A stretch of 53,912 nt of DNA from JAEUNJ01 sp052035955 (GCA_052035955.1 JBPOHD010000111.1:1-53912); one strand, 5' to 3'. Shown: positions 1-9,062, counted from the first letter of the stretch. Numbers and translations are program-made. Notes: generated by a model from the sequence alone, not told the origin.

Positions 1-1792
1 CGCCTCGATGCTGCTCTACGCGCTGCTGCACCTGAGCGGCTACGCCCTGCCGCTCGACGAGCTCAGGCGCTTCCGCCAGCTCCACAGCAAGACCCCGGGC
101 CACCCGGAGGTCGGCTACACCCCCGGCGTCGAGACCACCACCGGCCCGCTGGGCCAGGGCATCACCAACGCGGTGGGCATGGCGCTGGCCGAAAAGGTGC
201 TGGCCGCCGAGTTCAACCGCCCCGGCCACACCATCGTCGATCACTTCACCTACGTGTTCCTCGGCGACGGCTGCCTGATGGAGGGCATCTCCCACGAGGC
301 CTGCTCCCTGGCCGGCACCTGGGGCCTGGGCAAGCTGGTCTGCTTCTATGACGACAACGGCATTTCCATCGACGGCCACGTGGAAGGCTGGTTCACCGAC
401 GACACGCCGAAGCGCTTCGAGGCCTACGGCTGGCAGGTGATCCCCAACGTCAATGGCCACGACCCGGAGGCCATCCACGCCGCCATCGCCGCCGCCAAGG
501 CCGACACGGCCCGCCCGACCCTGGTCTGCTGCAAGACGGTGATCGGCATGGGCTCCCCGAACAAGGCCGGCACCCACGACGTGCACGGCGCCCCGCTGGG
601 CGACGCCGAGATCGCCGCCGCCCGCCCCCACATCGGCTGGAACTTCGGCCCCTTCGAGATCCCGCGCGAGATCTACGAGGCCTGGGACGGCCGCAAGAAG
701 GGTGCCGCCGCGGAGTCCGAGTGGACCCGCCGCTTCGAGCACTACGCCAAGGCCCATCCGGACCTGGCGGCCGAGTTCACCCGCCGCATGTCCGGCTCCC
801 TGCCCGCCGACTGGCCCTCCCACGTGGACGCCGTGGTCGGCCGCATGAACGAGAAGGCGGAGACCATCGCCACCCGCAAGGCCTCCCAGAACTGCATCGA
901 GGCCTACGCGCCGAAGCTGCCGGAACTGCTGGGCGGCTCCGCCGACCTGGCCGGCTCCAACCTGACCCTCTGGTCCGGCTCGAAGGCCGTGTCGCGCGTC
1001 TCCGGGGGCAACTACATCCATTACGGCGTCCGCGAGTTCGGCATGGTGGCCATCGCCAACGGCGCCGCCCTGCACGGCGGGCTGATCCCCTACACGGCCA
1101 CCTTCCTGATGTTCTCCGAGTACGCCCGCAACGCCCTGCGCATGGCGGCGCTGATGAAGGTTCGCCAGATCTGCGTCTTCACCCACGACTCGATCGGCCT
1201 CGGCGAGGACGGCCCGACCCACCAGCCGGTGGAGCAGACGGCGACGCTGCGCATGATGCCCAACATGGACGTCTGGCGCCCCTGCGACACCATCGAGACG
1301 GCGGTGGCCTGGGCCATGGCCCTGGAGCGCCACAGCGGCCCCTCGTCCCTCTGCCTGTCGCGGCAGAACCTGCCCTACTGCAAGCGGACGCCGGAGCAAC
1401 TGGCGGGCATCCGCAAGGGCGCTTACGTGCTGTCCGACTGCGCGGGGACGCCCAGGGCGGTGATCATCGCGACCGGCTCCGAAGTTGACCTGGCCCTGAA
1501 GGCCCAGGCCAGGCTGGCCGAGGAAGGCATCCCGGTCCGAGTGGTTTCCATGCCGTCCACCAACGTCTTCGACCGCCAGGACGCCGAATACCGGAATTCC
1601 GTACTGCCGCGCGGGGTCGTCCGGGTGGCCGTCGAGGCCGGCGTGACCGACGGCTGGCGCAAATACGTGGGCATCGAGGGCGCCGTCGTGGGCCTCGATA
1701 GATTCGGCGAATCCGCGCCGGCAGGCGTATTATTCAAAGAGTTCGGATTCACCGCAGACAACGTCGTCGCCACAGTCAAAAGCGTCCTCTAA
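1..1792 (+). CDS. tkt: transketolase, 5' end cut by window edge
   Basis: Transketolase moves two-carbon ketol units with thiamine diphosphate in the pentose phosphate pathway and the Calvin cycle. The frame is open from the first bases of the window and the first residues (ASMLLYALLHLSGY) belong inside the family, so about 60-70 N-terminal residues lie outside. Visible signatures are the ThDP/Mg-binding stretch GDGCLMEGISHEA with its usual downstream NGISIDGHVEGW, GPLGQGI, and the transketolase motif 2 region GLGEDGPTHQPVEQ. The C-terminal domain ends normally at TAA. It heads a run of glycolytic/gluconeogenic genes on the same strand (gap, pgk, pyk, fba), an arrangement common in Betaproteobacteria, and is followed by a strong terminator. 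Confidence 0.97.
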   Translation, partial: ASMLLYALLHLSGYALPLDELRRFRQLHSKTPGHPEVGYTPGVETTTGPLGQGITNAVGMALAEKVLAAEFNRPGHTIVDHFTYVFLGDGCLMEGISHEACSLAGTWGLGKLVCFYDDNGISIDGHVEGWFTDDTPKRFEAYGWQVIPNVNGHDPEAIHAAIAAAKADTARPTLVCCKTVIGMGSPNKAGTHDVHGAPLGDAEIAAARPHIGWNFGPFEIPREIYEAWDGRKKGAAAESEWTRRFEHYAKAHPDLAAEFTRRMSGSLPADWPSHVDAVVGRMNEKAETIATRKASQNCIEAYAPKLPELLGGSADLAGSNLTLWSGSKAVSRVSGGNYIHYGVREFGMVAIANGAALHGGLIPYTATFLMFSEYARNALRMAALMKVRQICVFTHDSIGLGEDGPTHQPVEQTATLRMMPNMDVWRPCDTIETAVAWAMALERHSGPSSLCLSRQNLPYCKRTPEQLAGIRKGAYVLSDCAGTPRAVIIATGSEVDLALKAQARLAEEGIPVRVVSMPSTNVFDRQDAEYRNSVLPRGVVRVAVEAGVTDGWRKYVGIEGAVVGLDRFGESAPAGVLFKEFGFTADNVVATVKSVL

Positions 1793-1810
1793 GCGCTAGG
1801 GACTCAAGGT

Positions 1811-1852
1811 CTCGCCGCCGGCCTCGCCGGCGGCGAGGGGGTTTTTTCTTTT
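1811..1852 (+). terminator. intrinsic terminator after tkt
   Basis: A perfect 12-bp stem (CTCGCCGCCGGC, loop CTC, GCCGGCGGCGAG at 1811-1837) is followed by G4 and a T-rich tail TTTTTTCTTTT. This is a textbook Rho-independent terminator lying just before the gap ribosome-binding site, so gap expression must come from partial readthrough or from an initiation site inside the 3' end of tkt. Confidence 0.85.
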
Positions 1853-1866
1853 CGGAGGTTAACAAC

Positions 1867-2865
1867 ATGACCATCAAAGTCGGCATCAACGGCTTCGGCC
1901 GCATTGGACGCATGGTTTTCCGTGCCGCGGTTCAGGACTTTCCCGACATCGAGATCGTCGGCATCAACGACCTGCTGGAGCCCGATTACCTGGCCTACAT
2001 GCTCAAGTACGACTCCGTCCATCGCCGCTTCAAGGGCGATATTTCCGTCGACGGCAACACCCTGGTCGTCAATGGCAGGAAGATCCGCCTGACGGCGGTC
2101 AAGGATCCGGCCGAACTGAAATGGAACGAGGTCGGCGCGGATGTCGTGGTCGAATCGACCGGCCTCTTCCTGACCAAGGAAACCGCCCAGAAGCACATCA
2201 CCGCCGGGGCCAAGAAGGTCATCATGTCCGCGCCTTCCAAGGACGACACGCCGATGTTCGTCTATGGCGTGAACGACAAGACCTACGCCGGCCAGGCCAT
2301 CATCTCCAACGCCTCCTGCACCACCAACTGCCTGGCTCCCGTGGCCAAGGTGCTGAACGACAACTGGGGCATCAAGCGTGGCCTGATGACCACGGTGCAC
2401 GCCGCCACGGCGACGCAGAAGACCGTCGATGGCCCGTCCAACAAGGACTGGCGCGGCGGCCGCGGCATCCTGGAGAACATCATCCCCTCCTCCACCGGCG
2501 CCGCCAAGGCCGTCGGCGTGGTCATCCCCGAACTGAACAAGAAGCTGACCGGCATGGCCTTCCGGGTGCCCACCTCCGACGTCTCCGTGGTCGACCTGAC
2601 CGTCGAACTGAGCAAGGAAGCCAGCTACGACGAGATCTGCGCCGCCATGAAGGCCGCCTCCGAAGGCGCCATGAAGGGCGTCCTCGGCTACACGACCGAG
2701 AAGGTCGTCGCCACGGACTTCCGCGGCGAGTCCTGCACCTCCGTCTTCGACGCCGAGGCCGGCATCGCCCTGGACAAGACCTTCGTCAAGGTCGTCTCCT
2801 GGTACGACAACGAATGGGGCTACTCCTGCAAGGTGCTGGAGATGGCCCGCGTCGTCTCCAAGTAA
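1867..2865 (+). CDS. gap: glyceraldehyde-3-phosphate dehydrogenase, type I
   Basis: A 332-residue NAD(P)-dependent GAPDH catalysing the reversible oxidation and phosphorylation of glyceraldehyde 3-phosphate, usable in glycolysis, gluconeogenesis or the Calvin cycle. The N-terminal Rossmann motif is VGINGFGRIGRMVFRA. The active-site signature SNASCTTNCLAP carries the catalytic Cys, and the C-terminus has the usual WYDNEWGYS. Asp at the end of strand 2 (GINDL) fits NAD preference, an inference only. The ATG is preceded by GGAGG with 8-nt spacing. It sits between tkt and pgk on the same strand; hairpins in both flanking gaps suggest graded expression across the cluster. Confidence 0.97.
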   Translation: MTIKVGINGFGRIGRMVFRAAVQDFPDIEIVGINDLLEPDYLAYMLKYDSVHRRFKGDISVDGNTLVVNGRKIRLTAVKDPAELKWNEVGADVVVESTGLFLTKETAQKHITAGAKKVIMSAPSKDDTPMFVYGVNDKTYAGQAIISNASCTTNCLAPVAKVLNDNWGIKRGLMTTVHAATATQKTVDGPSNKDWRGGRGILENIIPSSTGAAKAVGVVIPELNKKLTGMAFRVPTSDVSVVDLTVELSKEASYDEICAAMKAASEGAMKGVLGYTTEKVVATDFRGESCTSVFDAEAGIALDKTFVKVVSWYDNEWGYSCKVLEMARVVSK

Positions 2866-2882
2866 CTCGAAGTCGGCCGATT

Positions 2883-2927
2883 CCGCCGCCGGGCCCCGTC
2901 CAGGGGCCGCCGGCGGCGGTTTCCGTT
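2883..2927 (+). terminator. hairpin between gap and pgk, possible attenuator
   Basis: A long GC-rich stem forms from CCGCCGCCGG (2883-2892) and CCGGCGGCGG (2910-2919), with an inner GCCCC/GGGGC stem closing on a five-base loop and a two-base bulge. The tail TTTCCGTT is only partly T-rich, so this is more likely a leaky terminator or mRNA-stabilising hairpin than a full stop. Confidence 0.6.
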
Positions 2928-2950
2928 ACTCCCCGCATTAGGAGTCGAAC

Positions 2951-4132
2951 ATGCAATTCAAGCGTCTTTCCGATTTCGACCTGAAGGGCAAGCGCGTCTT
3001 CATCCGTTCCGACCTCAACGTGCCGGTCAAGGACGGCAAGGTGACATCGGATGCCCGGATCACTGCCTCCATGCCGACCATCGAGCATTGCCTGAAGGCC
3101 GGCGCCCGGGTCATGGTCACCTCCCACCTGGGACGCCCCGAGGAGGGGGTGTTCACGGAGGAAAACTCCCTGAAGCCGGTGGCCGACGTGATGGCCGCCA
3201 AGCTGGGCCGGCCGGTGCGCCTGGTCCGTGACTGGGTGGACGGCGGCTTCGAGGTGGCCGACGGCGAGGTGGTGCTGCTGGAAAACTGCCGATTCAACAA
3301 GGGCGAGAAGAAGAACGTCGAAGCCACGGCGCGCAAGTACGCCGCCCTCTGCGACCTCTTCGTGATGGACGCCTTCGGCACCGCCCACCGGGCCGAGGGG
3401 ACCACCTACGGCGTCGCCCAGTACGCCCCGGCGGCCTGCGCCGGCCTGCTGGTGGCCGAGGAGCTGGAGGCCCTGCACAAGGCCCTGGCCAACCCGGCCC
3501 GGCCCATGGTGGCCATCGTCGGCGGCTCCAAGGTGTCGACGAAGCTGACCGTCCTCGAGGCCCTGGCCGAGAAGGTGGACCAGCTCGTGGTGGGCGGCGG
3601 CATCGCCAACACCTTCCTGAAGGCCGCCGGCTTCAACATCGGCAAGTCCCTCTGCGAGGAGGACCTGGTGCCGACGGCCAAGGCCCTGATGGAGAAGATG
3701 GCGGCCCGTGGCGCGCGGATTCCCATCGCCACCGACGTGGTGGTCGGCAAGAAATTCGACGCCGCCGAGCCGGCGGTGCTCAAGGATGCCGGCGCCGTCC
3801 AGGACGACGACATGATCTTCGACATCGGCCCCAAGGCCACCCAGGACCTGGTGGACATCATCATGAAGGCCGGGACGGTGGTCTGGAACGGCCCGGTGGG
3901 GGTCTTCGAGTTCGACCAGTTCGGCGAGGGCACGAAGAAGGTGGCCATGGCCATCGCCGGCACGCCGGCCTTCACGCTGGCCGGCGGCGGCGACACCATC
4001 GCCGCCATCCAGAAGTACGACATCTACGACAAGGTGACCTACATCTCGACGGCGGGCGGTGCCTTCCTGGAATACCTGGAAGGCAAGAAGCTCCCCGCCG
4101 TGGATATGCTCGAACAACGCTTCAAGAACTGA
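2951..4132 (+). CDS. pgk: phosphoglycerate kinase
   Basis: A 393-residue monomeric kinase interconverting 1,3-bisphosphoglycerate + ADP and 3-phosphoglycerate + ATP. The N-terminal substrate-binding signature RVFIRSDLNVPVKDG, the basic-patch TSHLGRP, the hinge region AIVGGSKVSTKL and the C-terminal nucleotide loop AGGGDTIAA are all present. The length is standard for bacteria. AGGAG lies 6 nt before ATG. It is the third gene of the tkt-gap-pgk-pyk-fba cluster and is framed by two hairpins. Confidence 0.97.
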   Translation: MQFKRLSDFDLKGKRVFIRSDLNVPVKDGKVTSDARITASMPTIEHCLKAGARVMVTSHLGRPEEGVFTEENSLKPVADVMAAKLGRPVRLVRDWVDGGFEVADGEVVLLENCRFNKGEKKNVEATARKYAALCDLFVMDAFGTAHRAEGTTYGVAQYAPAACAGLLVAEELEALHKALANPARPMVAIVGGSKVSTKLTVLEALAEKVDQLVVGGGIANTFLKAAGFNIGKSLCEEDLVPTAKALMEKMAARGARIPIATDVVVGKKFDAAEPAVLKDAGAVQDDDMIFDIGPKATQDLVDIIMKAGTVVWNGPVGVFEFDQFGEGTKKVAMAIAGTPAFTLAGGGDTIAAIQKYDIYDKVTYISTAGGAFLEYLEGKKLPAVDMLEQRFKN

Positions 4133-4137
4133 CTCCG

Positions 4138-4166
4138 GGGGGCCGCGCAAGCGGCCCCCGCCGTTT
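4138..4166 (+). terminator. hairpin between pgk and pyk, possible attenuator
   Basis: A perfect 9-bp stem GGGGGCCGC / GCGGCCCCC closes on the stable tetraloop GCAA (4138-4159), followed by GCCGTTTCC. The weak T tail and the pyk start codon only 18 nt later argue for partial termination or mRNA processing and stability control rather than a complete stop. Confidence 0.55.
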
Positions 4167-4177
4167 CCGGTATACGC

Positions 4178-5614
4178 ATGCCCCGCTCCACGAAGATCGT
4201 CGCCACCCTCGGTCCCGCCTCATCGGATTCCCGCGTCCTCACGGCCCTCGTCACCGCCGGCATCGACGTCGTCCGGCTGAATTTTTCCCACGGCAGTCCC
4301 GACGACCACCGGGAACGCGTGGATACCCTGCGCAACGCCATGCGCCGGGTCGGCCGGACCGTCGGCGTCATGGCCGACCTTCAGGGCCCGAAAATCCGCA
4401 TCGGCCGGTTCGCCGGCAGCAAGGTGCTGCTGAAGCAGGGGCAGCCCTTCATCCTCGACCCGGAATGCCGCCTCGGCGACTCGGAGCGGGTCGGCCTCGA
4501 CTATCCGGAACTGGTGGACGACGTGGCCGCCGGCGACGTGCTGCTGCTCGATGACGGGCGCATCGTCATGGACATCGACGAGGTGGAGGACGGGGAGATC
4601 CGCTGCACCGTCCGCCATGGCGGCGAACTGTCCAACAACAAGGGGATCAACAAGCAGGGGGGCGGACTCTCGGCACCGGCCCTGACCCCCAAGGACATGG
4701 AGGACATCCGGACGGCGGCCGACCTGCGGGTCGATTTCGTCGCCGTCTCGTTCCCGAAGTCGGGCGCCGACATGCAGCAGGCCAGGGATTTGCTGAAGGA
4801 GGCGGGTTCCACGGCGCTGCTGGTGGCGAAGATCGAGCGTGTCGAGGCCATCGCCAACCTGGAAGACATCCTCGAGGCCACCGATGGCGTCATGGTGGCC
4901 CGCGGCGACCTGGCGGTGGAAGTGGGCGACGCGGCGGTACCGGCCCTGCAGAAGCGCATCATCCGCGCCGCCCGGGAGCACAACAAGTTCGCCATCACGG
5001 CCACCCAGATGATGGAGTCCATGATCCACAGCCCGGTGCCGACGCGGGCCGAGGTATCGGACGTCGCCAATGCGGTGCTGGACGGCACGGACGCCGTGAT
5101 GCTCTCGGCGGAGACCGCCGCCGGGGACTACCCGGTGCAGACGGTGGAAGCCATGGTCCGCATCTGCGTCGAGGCCGAGAAGTCCTCCGACGTGGCCCTG
5201 GAGACCCACTTCCTGGATCGGGTATTCACCCGCATCGACCAGTCCATCGCCATGGCTGCCCTCTTCACCGCCTCCCACCTGCAGGTGAAGGCCATCGCGG
5301 CGCTGACCGAGTCGGGGTCCACGGCGCTCTGGATGTCGCGCCTGAATTGCGGCATCCCGATTTACGCCTTGACGCCCGACATCCGCACGCGCTACAAAGT
5401 GACTGTATTCAAGGGCGTCTATCCGCTGCTGATCCGCTACGTGGGCCACAGCCGCGACGAACTGCTGCAGGAAGCCGAAACGGCCCTGATCGTCGCCGGC
5501 GCGGTGGAACCGGGAGACACGATCGTACTGACCGTCGGGGAACCCATCGGGCAACCCGGCGGTACGAACACGCTGAAACTGGTCAAGGTCGGCGAAAACC
5601 GGCCGGCCCACTGA
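4178..5614 (+). CDS. pyk: pyruvate kinase
   Basis: A 478-residue pyruvate kinase converting phosphoenolpyruvate + ADP to pyruvate + ATP, the last glycolytic step. The TIM-barrel start RSTKIVATLGPAS, the ADP/K+ site region RLNFSHG, the catalytic signature with Lys (LLVAKIERVEAI), the metal and substrate loop MVARGDLAVE and the motif TQMMESMIHSPVPTRAE are all seen. The C-terminal regulatory domain is complete (AIAALTESGSTALWMSR onward). There is no clear Shine-Dalgarno sequence before the ATG. A 28-nt gap without a hairpin separates it from fba, suggesting the two are co-transcribed. Confidence 0.96.
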   Translation: MPRSTKIVATLGPASSDSRVLTALVTAGIDVVRLNFSHGSPDDHRERVDTLRNAMRRVGRTVGVMADLQGPKIRIGRFAGSKVLLKQGQPFILDPECRLGDSERVGLDYPELVDDVAAGDVLLLDDGRIVMDIDEVEDGEIRCTVRHGGELSNNKGINKQGGGLSAPALTPKDMEDIRTAADLRVDFVAVSFPKSGADMQQARDLLKEAGSTALLVAKIERVEAIANLEDILEATDGVMVARGDLAVEVGDAAVPALQKRIIRAAREHNKFAITATQMMESMIHSPVPTRAEVSDVANAVLDGTDAVMLSAETAAGDYPVQTVEAMVRICVEAEKSSDVALETHFLDRVFTRIDQSIAMAALFTASHLQVKAIAALTESGSTALWMSRLNCGIPIYALTPDIRTRYKVTVFKGVYPLLIRYVGHSRDELLQEAETALIVAGAVEPGDTIVLTVGEPIGQPGGTNTLKLVKVGENRPAH

Positions 5615-5642
5615 ATAACCCACCACATCGAAGGAGACCGTA

Positions 5643-6707
5643 ATGCCCCTCGTATCCATGCGTCAACTGCTCGACCACGCCGCGGAAAACGGCTACGGCC
5701 TGCCGGCGTTCAACGTGAACAACCTGGAACAGATGCGGGCCATCATGGAGGCGGCCAGCGAGACCGATTCCCCGGTCATCGTCCAGGCCTCGGCCGGCGC
5801 CCGCAAGTATGCCGGCGCGCCCTTCCTGCGCCACCTGATCGTCGCCGCCATCGAGGAGTTCCCCCACATCCCCGTCTGCATGCACCAGGACCACGGGACG
5901 TCGCCCGCCATCTGCCAGCGCTCCATCCAGCTCGGTTTCTCCTCCGTCATGATGGACGGCTCCCTGGGCGAGGACGGCAAGACGCCCACGGACTACGACT
6001 ACAACGTCCGCGTCACGAAGCTGGTGGTGGACATTTCCCACGCCTGCGGCGTGTCCGTCGAGGGCGAGATCGGCTGCCTGGGTTCCCTGGAAACCGGCAT
6101 GGCCGGCGAGGAGGACGGCGTCGGCGCCGAGGGCGTGCTCGACCATTCCCAGCTGGTGACCGATGTGGACGAGGCGGCCCGCTTCGTCAGGGACACCGGG
6201 GTGGACGCCCTGGCCATCGCCATCGGCACCTCCCACGGCGCCTACAAGTTCACCCGCCCGCCCACCGGCAAGGTGCTGCGCATCGACCGCATCCGCGAGA
6301 TCCACGAGCGCCTGCCCAATACCCACCTGGTCATGCACGGCTCCTCCAGCGTGCCCCAGGACTGGCTGAAGATCATCAACGAGAACGGCGGGGAAATGGG
6401 CGAGACCTACGGCGTGCCGGTCGAGGAGATCGTCGAGGGCATCAAGAATGGCGTGCGCAAGGTCAACATCGACACGGACCTGCGCATGGCGTCCACCGGC
6501 GCCATCCGCCAGTTCTTCAACACGAACCGCAAGGAGTTCGATCCGCGCAAGTACCTGGCAGTCGCCACCAAGGCGATGAAGGGCATATGCCTGGACCGTT
6601 ACCGGCAATTCGGCACGGCGGGCAACGCCTCCAAGATCAAGGTGCAGTCCCTGGACGCGATGACCACCCGCTACGCCAAGGGCGAGCTCAACCAGATCGT
6701 GAAGTAA
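5643..6707 (+). CDS. fba: fructose-bisphosphate aldolase, class II (Calvin-cycle subtype)
   Basis: A 354-residue zinc-dependent class II aldolase cleaving or forming fructose 1,6-bisphosphate; this subtype also takes sedoheptulose 1,7-bisphosphate in autotrophs. Zinc-ligand motif CMHQDHGTS, the signature GFSSVMMDGS, the second His motif GTSHGAYKF and the phosphate-binding VNIDTDLRMA are present. The N-terminus MPLVSMRQLLDHAAENGYG is typical of the CbbA-like group. GGAG sits 8 nt upstream of ATG. It is the last gene of the carbon cluster and is closed by a terminator. No RuBisCO or phosphoribulokinase gene lies in the window, so actual Calvin-cycle use cannot be judged here. Confidence 0.96.
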   Translation: MPLVSMRQLLDHAAENGYGLPAFNVNNLEQMRAIMEAASETDSPVIVQASAGARKYAGAPFLRHLIVAAIEEFPHIPVCMHQDHGTSPAICQRSIQLGFSSVMMDGSLGEDGKTPTDYDYNVRVTKLVVDISHACGVSVEGEIGCLGSLETGMAGEEDGVGAEGVLDHSQLVTDVDEAARFVRDTGVDALAIAIGTSHGAYKFTRPPTGKVLRIDRIREIHERLPNTHLVMHGSSSVPQDWLKIINENGGEMGETYGVPVEEIVEGIKNGVRKVNIDTDLRMASTGAIRQFFNTNRKEFDPRKYLAVATKAMKGICLDRYRQFGTAGNASKIKVQSLDAMTTRYAKGELNQIVK

Positions 6708-6730
6708 GGGCCTTTTTGCGGTAAATTGAA

Positions 6731-6766
6731 GGGCCGCCGGGAGCCACCGGCGGCCCTAGTCTTTTC
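6731..6766 (+). terminator. intrinsic terminator after fba
   Basis: A 10-bp perfect stem GGGCCGCCGG / CCGGCGGCCC with loop GAGCCA (6731-6756) is followed by TAGTCTTTTC. It closes the glycolytic cluster five bases before the next start codon. Confidence 0.75.
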
Positions 6767-6770
6767 ATCC

Positions 6771-7217
6771 ATGGACATCCAATCCCACGCCTTCGACCGT
6801 CTTAGGAAATTCTTTTCCGGCGGCCTCGACGCGGTGGAATACGCCGGGCTGGTGGTGATCGCCCTGGCCACGACCGTGGCGATGTACCACGAGGTGACGA
6901 CGATGGTCGAGGCCAGGCGCGTCCAGCTTGCCGACCTGCTGCTGATGTTCCTCTACCTGGAAGTGCTGGCCATGATCGGCCAGTACTTCAAGTCCGGCCA
7001 GTTGCCGGTCCGCTTTCCCCTCTACATCGCGATGGTGGCGCTGGCCCGCTACCTGATCCTCGACATCAAGGAAATGACCGAGTGGCGCATGCTGGCGGTC
7101 GCCGCCGCCATCTTCCTGCTCACGCTGGCCGTGCTGGTGATCCGCTACGGCCACGTGCGCTTCCCCTACCGGGAGGATGCAAGCGAGAAGAACGCCAAGG
7201 CCTACGTCCGCGAGTAG
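6771..7217 (+). CDS. psiE: PsiE-family inner-membrane protein
   Basis: A 148-residue protein with four predicted membrane helices, matching the phosphate-starvation-inducible PsiE family by pattern (a leading amphipathic segment, then YAGLVVIALATTVAMYHEV, a second helix LLLMFLYLEVLAMIGQYF, a short RFPLY turn, YLILDIK, and a final helix). The family name comes from E. coli psiE, which responds to phosphate starvation and CRP; the molecular role is unknown. I chose the ATG at 6771 because a start further upstream would put coding sequence through the fba terminator. No Shine-Dalgarno sequence is visible before this ATG. Confidence 0.8.
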   Translation: MDIQSHAFDRLRKFFSGGLDAVEYAGLVVIALATTVAMYHEVTTMVEARRVQLADLLLMFLYLEVLAMIGQYFKSGQLPVRFPLYIAMVALARYLILDIKEMTEWRMLAVAAAIFLLTLAVLVIRYGHVRFPYREDASEKNAKAYVRE

Positions 7218-7254
7218 CCGCTCTCCCATCCGATACGCTTCGCGAGGCACCGCC

Positions 7255-8142
7255 GTGAACGCACCCCTGTTCGAGACTTCCATCACCAGCCTGCCCCTGG
7301 TCGGCCGGGGCAAGGTCCGTGACATCTACGCCGTCGGCGACGACCAGTTGCTGATCGTCACCACCGACCGCCTTTCCGCCTTCGACGTGATCCTCCCGGA
7401 CCCGATCCCGGGCAAGGGCGAAGTGCTGACGGCGGTGGCCAATTTCTGGTTCGGCAAGCTCTCCCATATCGTCGCCAACCACCTGACGGGCGTGGACCCG
7501 GAATCGGTGGTCCGGGGCGAGGACGAGCGGGCCCAGGTGCGCGGCCGCTCCATGGTCGTGAAGAAGCTGAAGCCGCTACCCATCGAGGCGGTCGCCCGGG
7601 GCTACCTGATCGGCTCCGGCTGGAAGGATTACCAGACCAGCGGCCGAGTTTGCGGCATCGCCCTGCCGGCCGGCCTGGAGATGGCCCAGCAATTGCCAGA
7701 ACCCATCTTCACGCCGGCCACCAAGGCGGCGGCCGGCGACCATGACGAAAACATCGACTTCGCGACCGTGGTCGGCCTCGTCGGCGAGGACCTGGCCGCC
7801 CGGGTGCGGGAGAAGACCCTGCGCATCTACCGGGAAGCCGCCGCCTTCGCCCGGGTCCGCGGCATCATCATCGCCGACACCAAGTTCGAGTTCGGTCTCG
7901 ACGCCGAAGGCAGGCTGACCCTGATCGACGAGATCCTGACGCCGGATTCCTCCCGCTTTTGGCCCGCGGACCAGTACCAGGTCGGCATCAGCCCGCCCAG
8001 TTTCGACAAGCAGTTCGTCCGCGACTACCTGGAAACCCTGGACTGGGACAAGAAGGCGCCCGGTCCCCGCCTGCCGGCGGAGATCCTGGAGAAGACCACG
8101 GCCAAGTACCGGGAAGCGCTGCACCGACTGACCGGCGCCTGA
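7255..8142 (+). CDS. purC: phosphoribosylaminoimidazole-succinocarboxamide synthase
   Basis: SAICAR synthetase joins aspartate to CAIR with ATP in purine synthesis. The 295-residue protein starts GRGKVRDIYAVGDDQLLIVTT, the family's ATP-binding opening, and contains EAVARGYLIGSGWKDY and IADTKFEFG with LIDEILTPDSSRFW. The length matches the ~295-residue single-domain Betaproteobacterial form. I chose GTG at 7255, which follows a GAGG-like sequence and gives the normal N-terminus (MNAPLFETSI); an upstream start would add a basic extension overlapping psiE. Other purine genes (purH, purD) lie at 25.9-28.8 kb. Confidence 0.95.
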   Translation: MNAPLFETSITSLPLVGRGKVRDIYAVGDDQLLIVTTDRLSAFDVILPDPIPGKGEVLTAVANFWFGKLSHIVANHLTGVDPESVVRGEDERAQVRGRSMVVKKLKPLPIEAVARGYLIGSGWKDYQTSGRVCGIALPAGLEMAQQLPEPIFTPATKAAAGDHDENIDFATVVGLVGEDLAARVREKTLRIYREAAAFARVRGIIIADTKFEFGLDAEGRLTLIDEILTPDSSRFWPADQYQVGISPPSFDKQFVRDYLETLDWDKKAPGPRLPAEILEKTTAKYREALHRLTGA

Positions 8143-8259
8143 ACCCGTGGCAGTCCGGCCGGCCGGCCGGATGCGGCACGGCGGAATCCCCCCGGGGGGC
8201 TTGCGCGCTCCGCGCCGCCCCCCTATGCTTGAGGTTTGAACGGATTCCACGAAGCCCCC

Positions 8260-9030
8260 ATGATCGCTGCCGACGCCCCCGCCTTCCCCACCACCGCCGC
8301 TCCCGTGCGCCGCGTCGGCCTCGGCAGCCCCATTGCATGGCTGGCCTCCGGTTGGAAGGATCTCTGGCGCCAGCCTGTCGCCAGCCTTTTCTGGGGCCTG
8401 CTGGCGGCGGTCGGCGGCCTGGCCATCTTCGCCGTGACGACCCGCCTGCCCTGGCTGTTCCCGGCCGCCGTCAGCGGCTTCATGCTGGTGGCGCCCTTGC
8501 TGGCCACGAGCCTCTACGAACTGTCGCGGCTTTACGAGACCGGGGAGCGCGCAGGACTCGCGGAATCCCTGGCGGTCTGGCGCCGGAAGTCGCCGGCCAT
8601 GATCGCCTTCGGACTGCTGCTGCTGATCGCCGGCACCGCCTGGCAGGTGGTCTCCGTGGTGATGGTGGCACTCCTTTACAAGGGGGGCGCCCTGGCGCCC
8701 CTGGACTTGATGCGGGAGGTCATGCTGAACCCGGCCAACGCATCGTTCTTCGTCGGATACATGCTGGTCGGCGGAGTCCTGGCGGCCTTCGTTTTCGCCC
8801 TCAGCGTCATTTCCATGCCCATGCTCGTGGACCGGGATTGCAGCGTCTTCGCCGCCCTGTCCACCAGCATCAGCGCCGTGTCGGAAAATCCGCTGCCGAT
8901 GGTGGTCTGGGCAGTCTGCATCATGGTCCTGGCCGGCCTCGGCCTGGCCACGGCCTTCATCGGCCTCGTTCCCATCCTGCCCTGGCTGGGCCATGCAAGC
9001 TGGCACGCCTACCGGGATCTCGCCGGCTGA
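8260..9030 (+). CDS. DUF2189-like polytopic membrane protein
   Basis: A 256-residue hydrophobic protein of unknown function resembling the DUF2189 family. A short N-terminal tail leads to GSPIAWLASGWKDLWRQPV, then about six membrane helices, ending in LPWLGHASWHAYRDLAG, a typical C-terminus for the family. Residues VISMPMLVDRD between helices are also family-like. I prefer the ATG at 8260 over an in-frame TTG at 8236. In other Proteobacteria such genes often sit near respiratory functions; nothing local supports that here. A terminator follows. Confidence 0.75.
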   Translation: MIAADAPAFPTTAAPVRRVGLGSPIAWLASGWKDLWRQPVASLFWGLLAAVGGLAIFAVTTRLPWLFPAAVSGFMLVAPLLATSLYELSRLYETGERAGLAESLAVWRRKSPAMIAFGLLLLIAGTAWQVVSVVMVALLYKGGALAPLDLMREVMLNPANASFFVGYMLVGGVLAAFVFALSVISMPMLVDRDCSVFAALSTSISAVSENPLPMVVWAVCIMVLAGLGLATAFIGLVPILPWLGHASWHAYRDLAG

Positions 9031-9062
9031 AGGTCGGACGGGAATCACCGACGCACGGTGAA

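Noticed and set aside
1..1792. Transketolase without a normal start as a pseudogene
   Set aside because: The frame is open at the window edge; the truncation is due to the window, not to the gene.
8160..8176. CCGGCCGGCCGGCCGG tandem repeat between purC and the DUF2189 gene
   Set aside because: A short GC-rich repeat of the kind expected by chance in high-GC spacer; no second copy or arm structure supports function.
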